Under the pieces are notes generated by a model. It was not told where the DNA came from. It ran no database searches and saw nothing but the letters and a program-made list of their open reading frames with translations. Positions 8,161-16,134 of a DNA stretch of 23,622 nucleotides are shown piece after piece. A program made the position numbers and the translations under genes. Source of the DNA: CAYWHE01 sp964458125 (GTDB lineage: Bacteria > Bacteroidota > Bacteroidia > AKYH767-A > OLB10); assembly GCA_964458125.1 (NCBI GenBank), contig CAYWHE010000038.1:1-23622 (forward strand). The letters are read 5' to 3'. The first letter of the stretch is position 1. Each line of letters begins with the position of its first letter.

Positions 8161-10431
8161 TCAGTTGGTGTCAATCCTTGCTACGCTCAGGATACCGCTT
8201 ACCTTTGTTAATTTCTGCATGAGTTTTTTAAGATGGTCCGTGTCGTGGACAAAGAGCATGATGGTTCCTTCAAAAACGCCATCATTGCTTTCAATACTGA
8301 TGGACCGGATATTTACTTTTAATTCATTCGATATTACCTTGGTGATGTTATTGACTACGCCCACCTCGTCCACTCCATTAATTTTAATTCCTGCAAGAAA
8401 AGCGATCTCTTTCTGCCCGGTCCAACGGGCTTTCACGATCCGGTAAGCATAGTTTGACATGAGTTGTATCGCATTGGGACAGTTCGTCCGGTGAATTTTA
8501 ATTCCTTCACCGACGGTGATAAAGCCAAACACGTCATCACCCGGAATGGGATTGCAACAGGGAGAAAGTTTGTAGTCAATCTTGTCCATGTTTTCGCCGA
8601 TCACCAGCAAGTCGGATGAACCTCTGAGGTTCTTCACGAGTTGGTCGAAAGACTGTTGTTCGGGTTTAGGCGTAAACCTGGGTTTGTATTTTTCCTTATC
8701 GGAAATGATTTCTTTCAGGTCTTTCAGATCGATGATTTCCTTTGCAATCTGGTAATAGAAATCGGTAGCTGAAGTCAGTTTAAAATAAAGCAGAAGGTCG
8801 TTGAGAACAACCTGTTGTGATGGGATCTTTAAGTGACGCAGCTTGCGATCGAAGATTTCTTTTCCCTGTTCTGACAGCAGTCGTTTTTCCTCCTTCAGGG
8901 CCACCTTGATTTTTGATTTTGCCTTGGCTGTGACGACATACCCCAGCCAGTCTTTCTTAGGATGTTGTTTGGTGGCAGTCAGAATTTCCACCTGGTCACC
9001 ACTGTTCAGGCGATGGCTGAGTGGCACCAGTTTATGATTAACTTTTGCCCCAATGCATTTGCAGCCTATATCGGAATGTATTTCAAAGGCAAAGTCGAGC
9101 GCAGTACTGTTAACGGGCAGGGTTTTTAATTCACCCTTCGGGGTAAAAACAAAAATTTCATCAGCAAAGAGGTTCAGTTTAAAATCATCAATAAAATCGA
9201 GGGCATTGCTTTCCGGACTTTCCATAATTTCCCGGATTCTGCCCAGCCATTCATCGAGTGCATTTTCCTGGGCCGATTCCTTATATTTCCAATGCGCGGC
9301 ATAACCCTTTTCCGCAATTTCATTCATGCGCTGGGTCCTGATTTGTACCTCCACCCATTTGCCGCTGTTGCTCATCACTGTAGTATGAAGGGATTCATAG
9401 CCATTGGCCTTGGGCGTGGAAATCCAGTCGCGTAACCTGTCCGGGTTTGGAACATAAAAATCCGTCACAATCGAATAGATTTTCCAGCAATCTGCTTTTT
9501 CCTTTTCCATGGTTGTATCTATGATGATCCGGATGGCAAACAGATCGTAGATTTCTTCAAAGGAAACCCCCTGCTTTTTCATCTTATTCCAGATGGAATT
9601 GATGGATTTGGGTCGCCCTTTTATTTCATATTTTAGACCTGCCTTATCGAATTCTGCCATTAAAGGCTGGGTAAATTCATGAATAAACTTATCCCTTTCC
9701 TTCCTGGACTGCTGAAGTTTGGTTACGATCGTCTTGAAAATATCGGGCTCGGTGTATTTCAGTGCCAGGTCTTCCAGTTCCGTCTTAACCGCATAAAGAC
9801 CAAGCCGGTGAGCCAGCGGGCCATAGAGATAAGCCGTTTCACTGGCGATCTTAAGTTGTTTGTCACGGGGCATGGAGCCCAGGGTCCTCATATTATGAAG
9901 TCTGTCGGACAACTTGATGAGGATCACCCGGACATCATCAGAAAGTGTCAGTAGCATTTTCCTGAAATTCTCCGCCTGAAGAGAACTGGTCTGGTCGAAT
10001 ACCCCTGATATTTTCGTCAGGCCGTCAATAATCCTGGCGATTTTGGATCCAAACATGCCTTCAATATCTTCCAGTGTGTAATGTGTGTCTTCCACAGTAT
10101 CATGAAGAAGGGCACATATTATGGAAGTGGTGCCCAAACCAATTTCTTCGGCAACAATCTGGGCAACTGCAATGGGATGATAGATATAAGGTTCTCCGCT
10201 CTTGCGTCTCATCCCCTGGTGGGCCTCCAGGGAAGTATCAAAAGCCAGGCGGATTAATTTCTTATCCCCTTTGTTGGTATTGGGTTTACAGGCTTTCAGC
10301 AAGGAACGGTACCGTTTCAGGATTTCCTTTTTCTCCTGTTCGGAATCAGCCTGAATAACCTGTTTGGAGGGTGCCTCCCCCGATGATTGAGCTGGATCTG
10401 GTAACACAAGCTTTGTTCTGTGATTTTCCAT
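8161..10431 (-). CDS. rel: Long RelA/SpoT-homologue, (p)ppGpp synthetase/hydrolase
   Basis: This 756-residue stringent-response enzyme makes and degrades (p)ppGpp. Domains in order are as follows. The HD hydrolase (about 60-210) keeps YHP85, HDTVEDT (His110, Asp111, Glu114, Asp115) and SDRLHNMRT. The synthetase domain (about 260-385) has YDLFAIRI and PKANGYESLHT. TGS spans about 424-486. A zinc-finger-like CC625-626...H647...C651 comes next, and ACT fills 680-756. The motif before PKANGY is RLRD (332-335), of the basic RxKD class seen in bifunctional Rel/SpoT rather than the acidic ExDD of RelA. With the intact HD site, this argues for a bifunctional enzyme. The ATG at 10431 is chosen. An upstream extension to 10770 would overlap the M16 gene's catalytic region, and it encodes no family sequence. 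Confidence 0.93.
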   Translation of the reverse strand: MENHRTKLVLPDPAQSSGEAPSKQVIQADSEQEKKEILKRYRSLLKACKPNTNKGDKKLIRLAFDTSLEAHQGMRRKSGEPYIYHPIAVAQIVAEEIGLGTTSIICALLHDTVEDTHYTLEDIEGMFGSKIARIIDGLTKISGVFDQTSSLQAENFRKMLLTLSDDVRVILIKLSDRLHNMRTLGSMPRDKQLKIASETAYLYGPLAHRLGLYAVKTELEDLALKYTEPDIFKTIVTKLQQSRKERDKFIHEFTQPLMAEFDKAGLKYEIKGRPKSINSIWNKMKKQGVSFEEIYDLFAIRIIIDTTMEKEKADCWKIYSIVTDFYVPNPDRLRDWISTPKANGYESLHTTVMSNSGKWVEVQIRTQRMNEIAEKGYAAHWKYKESAQENALDEWLGRIREIMESPESNALDFIDDFKLNLFADEIFVFTPKGELKTLPVNSTALDFAFEIHSDIGCKCIGAKVNHKLVPLSHRLNSGDQVEILTATKQHPKKDWLGYVVTAKAKSKIKVALKEEKRLLSEQGKEIFDRKLRHLKIPSQQVVLNDLLLYFKLTSATDFYYQIAKEIIDLKDLKEIISDKEKYKPRFTPKPEQQSFDQLVKNLRGSSDLLVIGENMDKIDYKLSPCCNPIPGDDVFGFITVGEGIKIHRTNCPNAIQLMSNYAYRIVKARWTGQKEIAFLAGIKINGVDEVGVVNNITKVISNELKVNIRSISIESNDGVFEGTIMLFVHDTDHLKKLMQKLTKVSGILSVARIDTN

Positions 10432-10578
10432 GTAAATATAGTGAAAAAACTCCAGGACCGAATCTCCATGGGCATTGGTGAAACATTCTTGTCCCGTCCG
10501 ACGCCTGAAATCGGACCTTTTATCAGGATGTTTACCAGGTGGCCGATTTTCATGATCTTTGCCATATAAAAAGCAGCT

Positions 10579-11814
10579 ATGTTGCCACAAACAACCCAAC
10601 TTCCGAATGGCATCCGGATCATTTACCAGTATGCCGGAAAAAGCAGGGTGACTCATATGTCCCTGCTGATTCATGCCGGCACCAGACATGAAAAAAAAGG
10701 GAAGGAGGGGCTTGCGCATTTCATAGAACATGTTTTTTTTAAAGGTACCCGGAAACGAAAGTCTTATCACATCCTGAACAGACTGGATAGCGTGGGTGGT
10801 GAGTTGAATGCTTTTACATCCAAGGAGGAAACCTGCCTTTACGCATCAGTTATGAACCAGCATGCAGGCAGAGCCATCGAATTGCTTTCGGATATTTTTT
10901 TTAATTCGGTTTTCCCGGCCCGTGAATTGGAAAAGGAGAAACTGGTCATATATGATGAAATCAGGAGTTATGCAGACAATCCGTCGGAACAGATCCAGGA
11001 TGATTTCGAAACACAGGTGTTCGCCTCTCATGCTCTTGGTAATCCCGTGTTGGGAACCATGGAATCGATCAGGCAGATTGAAAAAAAGGATATTGTTGAT
11101 TTCATGCAGGAAAATTACAAGCCCGGTAAAATTGTATTTTCTGTCGTCAGTGAATTGCCATGGGAAGAATTAAAAGCCTTGTGTATGGATTATTTTGGCG
11201 GAATGGTAAAGCATGTTCCAAGCCGGTCCAACGGGAGTTTTAAGCATTATCAGCCGGCACATAAAACTGTTTTCAAACAGGTTACCCAATCACATGTTGT
11301 TTTGGGCAACGTGGCTTATTCCTACCGGGATGACGACCGGTATGCACTTGCTTTACTGACCAATATCCTCGGAGGACCGGGAATGAATTCAAGATTAAAT
11401 TTACACATCCGGGAAAAGTATGGGTATACCTATCAGATTGATGCCAGTTATATGCCATACAGCGATACCGGACTGTTCACCATCTATTTTGCCACGGATC
11501 AGAAAAACGTGGAAAAAACAAATCACCTGGTTTTGAAGGAACTTGCTTTACTCCGCCGTGAAAAAATCAAGGAGGCGCAGTTAAAGCGATACCAGGAACA
11601 GTTTGTCGGGCAACTGGCCATGTCCTATGAAAACAAAGCAGGCCTGGCTTTATCAGCGGCCAAGAGCCTGCTCTGTTTTAACCGGATCGACAGCCATGAA
11701 TCGGTAAAAAGGCGGATTGAATCGGTTACGAGTTCGGGACTGCTCCGGGTGGCGAATGAAATTCTTGACACCAATTACCTCAGCAGCCTGCAATTTCATC
11801 CGGCAAAGCCCTGA
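10579..11814 (+). CDS. M16-family zinc peptidase (pitrilysin / MPP-beta type)
   Basis: This 411-residue single-unit M16 peptidase carries the inverted zinc motif HFIEH (His47, Glu50, His51). A glutamate lies exactly 76 residues later (Glu127, in VIYDEI), the HxxEH-X-E spacing of the family. The C-terminal half has the usual substrate-binding segment GGPGMNSRLNLHIREKYGYTY (about 265-285). There is no signal peptide, so a cytoplasmic location is likely. Bacterial relatives are usually annotated as insulinase-family or mitochondrial-processing-peptidase-like proteins and degrade peptides; the substrate here is unknown. ATG at 10579 gives the standard N-terminus (LPNGIRIIYQ). The gene is divergent from the RelA/SpoT gene across 147 bases. 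It ends inside a palindrome shared with the converging TonB-C-like gene. Confidence 0.92.
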   Translation: MLPQTTQLPNGIRIIYQYAGKSRVTHMSLLIHAGTRHEKKGKEGLAHFIEHVFFKGTRKRKSYHILNRLDSVGGELNAFTSKEETCLYASVMNQHAGRAIELLSDIFFNSVFPARELEKEKLVIYDEIRSYADNPSEQIQDDFETQVFASHALGNPVLGTMESIRQIEKKDIVDFMQENYKPGKIVFSVVSELPWEELKALCMDYFGGMVKHVPSRSNGSFKHYQPAHKTVFKQVTQSHVVLGNVAYSYRDDDRYALALLTNILGGPGMNSRLNLHIREKYGYTYQIDASYMPYSDTGLFTIYFATDQKNVEKTNHLVLKELALLRREKIKEAQLKRYQEQFVGQLAMSYENKAGLALSAAKSLLCFNRIDSHESVKRRIESVTSSGLLRVANEILDTNYLSSLQFHPAKP

Positions 11815-11825
11815 TGCTATCAGGG
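11809..11825. terminator. Palindrome holding the stop codons of two converging genes
   Basis: CCCTGAT (11809-11815), GCT, ATCAGGG (11819-11825) form a perfect 7-bp stem with a 3-base loop. The TGA of the M16 gene (11812-11814) is in the left arm. The TGA of the converging gene (11820-11822, minus strand) is in the right arm. The hairpin would form in both transcripts. There is no strong T-tract on either side, so a role as a bidirectional transcription terminator or RNA-end protector is inferred. Confidence 0.45.
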
Positions 11826-12170
11826 TACCAGGTTAAAGGAGAAGGCCACCTGGTATATTTTACCCGACGCATCCCGGGGAACGCTGATTTTCATCTGGTG
11901 CAGACGGTCTGCCACATATTTTTTTAATTCCACATTGGAATAATTCAGGTTGCGGATTTCAATCTGGCCATCCTCGTTAAAAGTGAATTCAACCAGCACC
12001 TTACCGTTCAGGTTTCCTTCCCTGGCAAATTCAGGAAAAGGCATTTGTTCTTCCAGTTGTTTATAAACACTTGATTCATTTTTTGAAGCCTGTGTGGTTC
12101 CGGCAAACCTGTTAGCGACCAGAACAAGAGTGAGCACGGCTGATACCAGAACTAATTTTGATGTTTTCAT
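11820..12170 (-). CDS. Small exported TonB-C-like protein
   Basis: This 116-residue protein has an N-terminal hydrophobic stretch (SKLVLVSAVLTLVLVA, residues 4-19) that acts as signal peptide or anchor. A compact domain follows, with FPEFAREGNLNGKVLVEFTF, NEDGQIEIRNL and VAFSFNLVP. The layout (P-F-P, a G-K-V-x-V-x-F-x-F strand, D-G-x-I, then a late strand) is like the C-terminal domain of TonB and its stand-alone relatives in Bacteroidota. There is no proline-rich spacer and little length for spanning the periplasm, so it is unlikely to be a classical energy transducer. A periplasmic role is inferred and the partner is unknown. It has its own promoter with a direct-repeat operator (12210-12253), and it converges on the M16 gene 5 bases away. 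Confidence 0.65.
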   Translation of the reverse strand: MKTSKLVLVSAVLTLVLVANRFAGTTQASKNESSVYKQLEEQMPFPEFAREGNLNGKVLVEFTFNEDGQIEIRNLNYSNVELKKYVADRLHQMKISVPRDASGKIYQVAFSFNLVP

Positions 12171-12209
12171 TTGATCAGAGTTTTAATGATGAATTTTAAT
12201 TATGCGATG

Positions 12210-12241
12210 CAAAGATATATTATTAACATGGTACTATGCAA
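12210..12241 (-). promoter_or_regulatory. Promoter of the TonB-C-like gene
   Basis: Read on the minus strand, TTG (12241-12239) is followed after 21 bases by TATCTTTG (12217-12210). Both elements match the Bacteroidota -33/-7 pattern exactly. Transcription would start near 12204 and leave a leader of about 33 bases before the ATG at 12170. Confidence 0.65.
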
Positions 12242-12253
12242 TACATGGTACTA
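12226..12253. repeat. Direct repeat ACATGGTACTA x2, probable operator
   Basis: ACATGGTACTA occurs at 12226-12236 and again at 12243-12253: two identical 11-mers, 17 bases apart start to start. One copy lies inside the -33/-7 spacer of the minus-strand promoter and the other just upstream of -33. The core of each copy is nearly palindromic around GTAC (ATGGTACTAT against ATAGTACCAT). The position suggests binding of a dimeric repressor or response regulator. The regulator is not identifiable from the sequence. Confidence 0.5.
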
Positions 12254-12381
12254 AATAAATTATTAATATATTGAAAATCAAACATATAATTTTTAAATTG
12301 AAATTATTTTATCCAAATTTCTATTACTAAGATGGGTTGTTGGATAAAAAAGTTACAGGTAGGTACCGGAAAAGGAGGAGC

Positions 12382-12441
12382 TTTACCCGTTTAACCGTCA
12401 ATATTCATTCACTAACCGGACAAAATTTTTAAACGGGTAAA
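12382..12441. repeat. 13-bp perfect inverted repeat with 34-base loop
   Basis: TTTACCCGTTTAA (12382-12394) is the exact reverse complement of TTAAACGGGTAAA (12429-12441). The loop is long for an intrinsic terminator, although the repeat lies about 110 bases past the stop of the M1 peptidase gene and could fold in that transcript. A protein-binding site or the remnant of a small mobile element are alternatives. I see no flanking target duplication. Confidence 0.5.
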
Positions 12442-12548
12442 ATTTTATAACGTTTTCAGAATTCGGGACAAAAAGTTTTATTTCTTCCTGGCATATTGGA
12501 AAATTATTCAGGGAAGGGAATAGAATCGTTAATCCCGATGCCGGTCTA

Positions 12549-14993
12549 TTACCTGAGGAGGATAAGCGGTATGTGGTCAAGTACCTTGTCGGCTGTGATC
12601 AGGCGAACCTGGTAGGTTCCGGCAGCGAGATTATTCAATTGAAAACTGCAGGATGTCTGGGAAGAATGAATGGTTGTATCACGTACGATTTTTCCAGCTG
12701 TATCAATTATCTGGATGGTCGCCTGGCGCAGGTTCTGCAGGTTGAATGAAACCGTGCATTCCAGGCTGGATGGATTTGGATTCACGCCAAGTTTGAAGGG
12801 CGAATCGGATTTGATTTGCTGGATACCTGTGACGGAATGATCATAGATTCCAAACACATATTCGCCTTTTTTCAGGGTATCCACGACAATATTTCCGATT
12901 TTATCGGTAGCCTGGGCGCCTTTGTTTACCGTATAACCGTTTACGATTTTCCAGTCATCGCCTGAATAGGAACGGTAGAGCATAACCAGGCTGTCTTCCG
13001 TCGTACCGGCGGTAAGGAGTGTATTATCGAGGTAGCCGGTGGAAGCATTGGCGGTGCCGTTGTAGGAAAAGGTGGCCTTGGAATGAAAGGCAGCATCCAG
13101 GATGCCGTCAATTTTCCAGTAATGATAATCAGAGATCCGTATGCCCTGGTTGAATCCTTTAAACGGGTCGGGTGTCACCCAGTTATGCTCCACCCGGATC
13201 CTGGAGGTGTTGTTGCCGGAATTGATCACATTCAGGGTAACATTGGTTTCAGGCATGTTGACCAGGCCTGCTGCGGTGATTTGTTTTTCATAATCGGAAA
13301 TGGCATCGCTGATTTTCTCATTCCTGTCCAGGGCCACCCATGTAGCATTACCAATGATGAGCGGAATATGAAACATATTGGTTGCCGAATCGATCAGGAT
13401 GGTTACCGTGGTATCGGGGTTAAAGCCATTGCTGAAGGTGATTTCCACCGGCTGGGCGTAAATATGGTTTCCGTTGCCTTTTGTTTTCTGGCGGGTATAT
13501 ACGAAATAATGATCCAGCCCTCCCGGGACATAGACGACCGAGTCAATGGAGAAATGCGGAAATCCCGGAGAAAAAATCCAGTCATCAAAAAACCTGTTCA
13601 TGGAAATCCCGGATGAAGAGGAAAGGTTATCCCTCAACTGGTAACTGTTGGAGTTGCCATAGGCCTGTGCATTCAGGTGGAACTGGCAGCCGTTAAAGAA
13701 CAGGCTGTCTCCCATGTAATAACGGAGGGTATGCACCATATCCGCACCTTTCTGATAAACTGTATTACCGTATGTAATGGAACCGGGAATATTTATCATG
13801 GAATAATAGGCTCCGTCCTGTGCGGGGGTATGGGCAAACTGCAATACTTTCCGGTGATTGGTCCTGATCCAGTCCTTGTAAGCGGTTTGTCCGCCAACAA
13901 CCTGCCTGGTCAGGGCCTCGTTAAAGCTGGCGAATCCTTCGTTAAGCCACATATCCCCTGCGGTTTCACAGGTTACTTTATCGCCCCACCACATATGTGA
14001 AAGTTCATGGGCCCATAACGTTTCATAATTTTTCGTGCCATCAATAAAGGCCTTGCCGATATGAATGCTCGTGGCATGTTCCATGGCTCCGGAATTGAAG
14101 GGGATTTCCACAAATCCGGCCTTGCTGAAAGGGTAAGAGCCATAGGCATGAATGAAGGCGCCCAGTATGGTGTCCAGGTTAGAAAAAGTGGCGAGTGTAT
14201 TGTTGGTGTCGGCAGGCAGACAGGCCCAAACCACGGGGATGCCGTTTGAGGTTCGTTGAAGGGAATAGAAGGGCGCAACGGCTACCGAAGCGAGGTAGGT
14301 GGGAATGGTTTCAGCAAGCTGCCAGTGCCAGGTTTTGGTGCCGTTCGGATTCAGGGTTTCACTAACCAGCATTCCATTACAAAATGCCTTATCGGTCGAA
14401 CCGGTGGTAATATAAAAATCATAGGAGGCCCTGTCGGTGAATTCATCCAGGCAGGGAAACCATACCTTGCCCAGATTATGCGGATCAGCGGCAAAACCCA
14501 CACCCAGGTTGAAAGCGTAGGATCCCGAAAAATAAAATCCGCCCCAGCCGCTGGCGTCCTGTTTTGGATTTCCATTGTAATATACAACTGCTGTTATGGA
14601 GTCGCCCTGGTTTAAGGCAGCGGGAAGTGTAATGCCGATGGTGGTATCGTTGTAAGTGAATGAGGCTGGTCCTGACGGAAGGATGACCGAATCAATATTG
14701 AGCTGCAGGAGGCTGAGGGGAATAACCGAAATATTATTTTGCTTGGAAACAACTGTCAGCAACGTATAGGCCCGGATGATTTTAGCCGGGATATCAATGG
14801 TATCGATATGGATTTCATAATGGGCCACATGAAGTGAATCCGTAATGGATACTGCAGCGGGCAATAATTTATCCAGAACAGGGTCCATGTTCCGCATGCT
14901 TCGGCAACCGGCAAAGTCACCCTGGATGGATTGAGCCTGGCCGGCCAAAGCCAGGATTAAAAAATAAAAAACGAACAGGTTCTTCTTCATCAT
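12549..14993 (-). CDS. Secreted M1-family metalloaminopeptidase with T9SS sorting domain
   Basis: This protein of about 814 residues removes N-terminal amino acids from peptides outside the cell. It has a signal peptide (MMKKNLFVFYFLILALAGQAQS) and the M1 exopeptidase motif in the form GAMEH. The zinc site is HELSHMWWGD (His329, Glu330, His333) with Glu352 in WLNEGFASF, the exact HEXXH-x18-E spacing. VYQKGADMVHTLRYYMGD supplies the family tyrosine. About 80 C-terminal residues (VNPNPSS..., IIDTAGKIVRDT, NLAAGTYQVRLITADK) are a T9SS type A sorting domain, so the enzyme is exported across the outer membrane and released or surface-attached. The ATG at 14993 (or 14990) is preferred over TTG at 14996 because a promoter lies just upstream. 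No M1 helical C-terminal domain is obvious, as in other short secreted M1 enzymes. Confidence 0.93.
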   Translation of the reverse strand: MMKKNLFVFYFLILALAGQAQSIQGDFAGCRSMRNMDPVLDKLLPAAVSITDSLHVAHYEIHIDTIDIPAKIIRAYTLLTVVSKQNNISVIPLSLLQLNIDSVILPSGPASFTYNDTTIGITLPAALNQGDSITAVVYYNGNPKQDASGWGGFYFSGSYAFNLGVGFAADPHNLGKVWFPCLDEFTDRASYDFYITTGSTDKAFCNGMLVSETLNPNGTKTWHWQLAETIPTYLASVAVAPFYSLQRTSNGIPVVWACLPADTNNTLATFSNLDTILGAFIHAYGSYPFSKAGFVEIPFNSGAMEHATSIHIGKAFIDGTKNYETLWAHELSHMWWGDKVTCETAGDMWLNEGFASFNEALTRQVVGGQTAYKDWIRTNHRKVLQFAHTPAQDGAYYSMINIPGSITYGNTVYQKGADMVHTLRYYMGDSLFFNGCQFHLNAQAYGNSNSYQLRDNLSSSSGISMNRFFDDWIFSPGFPHFSIDSVVYVPGGLDHYFVYTRQKTKGNGNHIYAQPVEITFSNGFNPDTTVTILIDSATNMFHIPLIIGNATWVALDRNEKISDAISDYEKQITAAGLVNMPETNVTLNVINSGNNTSRIRVEHNWVTPDPFKGFNQGIRISDYHYWKIDGILDAAFHSKATFSYNGTANASTGYLDNTLLTAGTTEDSLVMLYRSYSGDDWKIVNGYTVNKGAQATDKIGNIVVDTLKKGEYVFGIYDHSVTGIQQIKSDSPFKLGVNPNPSSLECTVSFNLQNLRQATIQIIDTAGKIVRDTTIHSSQTSCSFQLNNLAAGTYQVRLITADKVLDHIPLILLR

Positions 14994-15005
14994 CAAACAT
15001 TTTGA

Positions 15006-15036
15006 CGAAGATACAAAGCCCTTTCAATTTATCAAA
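15006..15036 (-). promoter_or_regulatory. Probable promoter of the M1 peptidase gene
   Basis: On the minus strand TTTG (15036-15033) is followed after 19 bases by TATCTTCG (15013-15006), one mismatch from TAnnTTTG. Transcription would begin near 15000, giving a very short leader before the ATG at 14993. The site lies in the 49-base gap after the hydrolase stop, so the peptidase may be transcribed alone as well as by read-through. Confidence 0.45.
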
Positions 15037-15042
15037 AACAGG

Positions 15043-16050
15043 TTATTTCAACCCTTGGAAGATGAAACTGCTGATGGCCGGCACCAGTTCCGGGGCAAGT
15101 GGAAGATCAGGATTCCGGTAGGAAGCTATGTTTTCCTCCACGCTGCCGGTAATTTTTTTTAGGACATGGTTCATATCCGGAATCACCACGAGTTTCGATT
15201 GGGGCCGGGCCGCCGCAAGTATTCTGGCATCTTCCATGGATGCCTGAAGATCCCGGCTGCCCTGGATAATCAGTACGGGGCATCGCACCAGCGACAGTTC
15301 GACTGCAGGCGAAAAACTGAACCAGGATTTCAAATACAGGGCAACGGCAGGCCGGAAAATAGGGCTGAGGTATTCATTCGTATGGAACGGTTCATCCTTT
15401 TTTATATGGTTTATGATTTCCCTTGCCGTGTCTGCAAGGGCAGGGCTTTGGGCCGCAATCTGCTTTAAAATGATTGTGTCAGCCGGGAACCCCATGCCGG
15501 AAACGGAAATGAAACCATCGGCCCGCTGAAAATTTGCAGAAATGCTTCCGATCAGCGCACCTTCGCTATGCCCCAGAATTATTATGCTGGAAAATCGCGG
15601 ATCCTTTCTAAGCAGGTCAAACCACTTTCCTGCATCAAAAACGTAGGTGTCAATGACCAGGCGGCTTTCATCCGGAAGCGCCGGCTGACTTTTTCCCACA
15701 CCCCTTTTATCAAAACGCAGCGAAGCTATACCGGCCTTGTAAAGTTCACGGGCCAGAAGACGGTAACTGTCGGTGGAAAGTCCGTACGGATTGTTTCCGT
15801 TCCTGTCGGTGGGTCCTGAACCGGGAATGATCAGAATCACCGGGATTTTTTCTTTGGAGGGAGGCACCATCAGGGATCCAAAAAGGCTGTACGTCCCCGA
15901 ATCAATCTGCACTTCAGTTTCTGCAACCAGGGAATCTGCAATTCCATTCAGGTTTTGGGAACAGGCGTATTCCTGTTGAATGCAGGTCAGGCAACAAGTA
16001 ATAATTATCAGCAACGGGATTCCTCGCATCAGTTTTTCAAGAAACAACAT
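15043..16050 (-). CDS. Exported alpha/beta hydrolase (serine hydrolase)
   Basis: This 335-residue protein has a hydrophobic N-terminus (RGIPLLIIITCCLTC) that looks like a signal peptide. Cysteines lie near the likely cleavage point, but there is no textbook lipobox. The fold shows the oxyanion region PGSGPTDRNG (about 76-85), FDKRGVGKS (113-121), nucleophile elbow GHSEGA (Ser162), acid in GSRDLQ (Asp267) and histidine in DMNHVLK (His295). This makes a full Ser-Asp-His triad. The PGSGPTDRNG pattern is typical of secreted esterase/acyl-hydrolase-like members of this family. The substrate is not predictable. Start choices are ATG 16050 or ATG 16029; TTG 16053 is less likely. It sits between the DUF4476 gene (84 bases upstream) and the M1 peptidase gene (49 bases downstream), all on the minus strand. 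Confidence 0.87.
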   Translation of the reverse strand: MLFLEKLMRGIPLLIIITCCLTCIQQEYACSQNLNGIADSLVAETEVQIDSGTYSLFGSLMVPPSKEKIPVILIIPGSGPTDRNGNNPYGLSTDSYRLLARELYKAGIASLRFDKRGVGKSQPALPDESRLVIDTYVFDAGKWFDLLRKDPRFSSIIILGHSEGALIGSISANFQRADGFISVSGMGFPADTIILKQIAAQSPALADTAREIINHIKKDEPFHTNEYLSPIFRPAVALYLKSWFSFSPAVELSLVRCPVLIIQGSRDLQASMEDARILAAARPQSKLVVIPDMNHVLKKITGSVEENIASYRNPDLPLAPELVPAISSFIFQGLK

Positions 16051-16134
16051 CAAAAATAGGCAAAAAAGAGAACAAAAACGGTATCCGGATTTTCACCGAT
16101 TGCCTGAACCATTTACACCAAGGACCCGTCCCGT

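Larger units (their letters stand above)
12171..12548. other. AT-rich intergenic region with promoter, operator and inverted repeat
   Basis: This 378-base gap separates two minus-strand genes and is clearly more AT-rich than its surroundings. The 12171-12253 part holds the promoter and direct repeats of the TonB-C-like gene. The 12382-12441 part holds a 13-bp perfect inverted repeat. Between and around these I see only AT-rich sequence. No convincing protein-coding gene or RNA gene is visible in it. Confidence 0.7.

Noticed and set aside
10432..10770. Upstream extension of the RelA/SpoT gene by 113 codons
   Set aside because: It overlaps the M16 gene's N-terminus including the HFIEH zinc site. 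The added residues (many Phe, Pro and Cys, no family similarity) look like antisense translation. The ATG at 10431 gives the normal family length.
12369..12379. Perfect SD-like AAAAGGAGGA on the plus strand in the gap
   Set aside because: No ATG, GTG or TTG follows at a usable distance with an open frame, and a TAA comes within a few codons.
12398..12580. 60-codon minus-strand frame overlapping the end of the M1 gene
   Set aside because: Its start lies inside the M1 coding region in another frame. It has no SD and no recognisable domain, and most of it covers the AT-rich gap with the inverted repeat.
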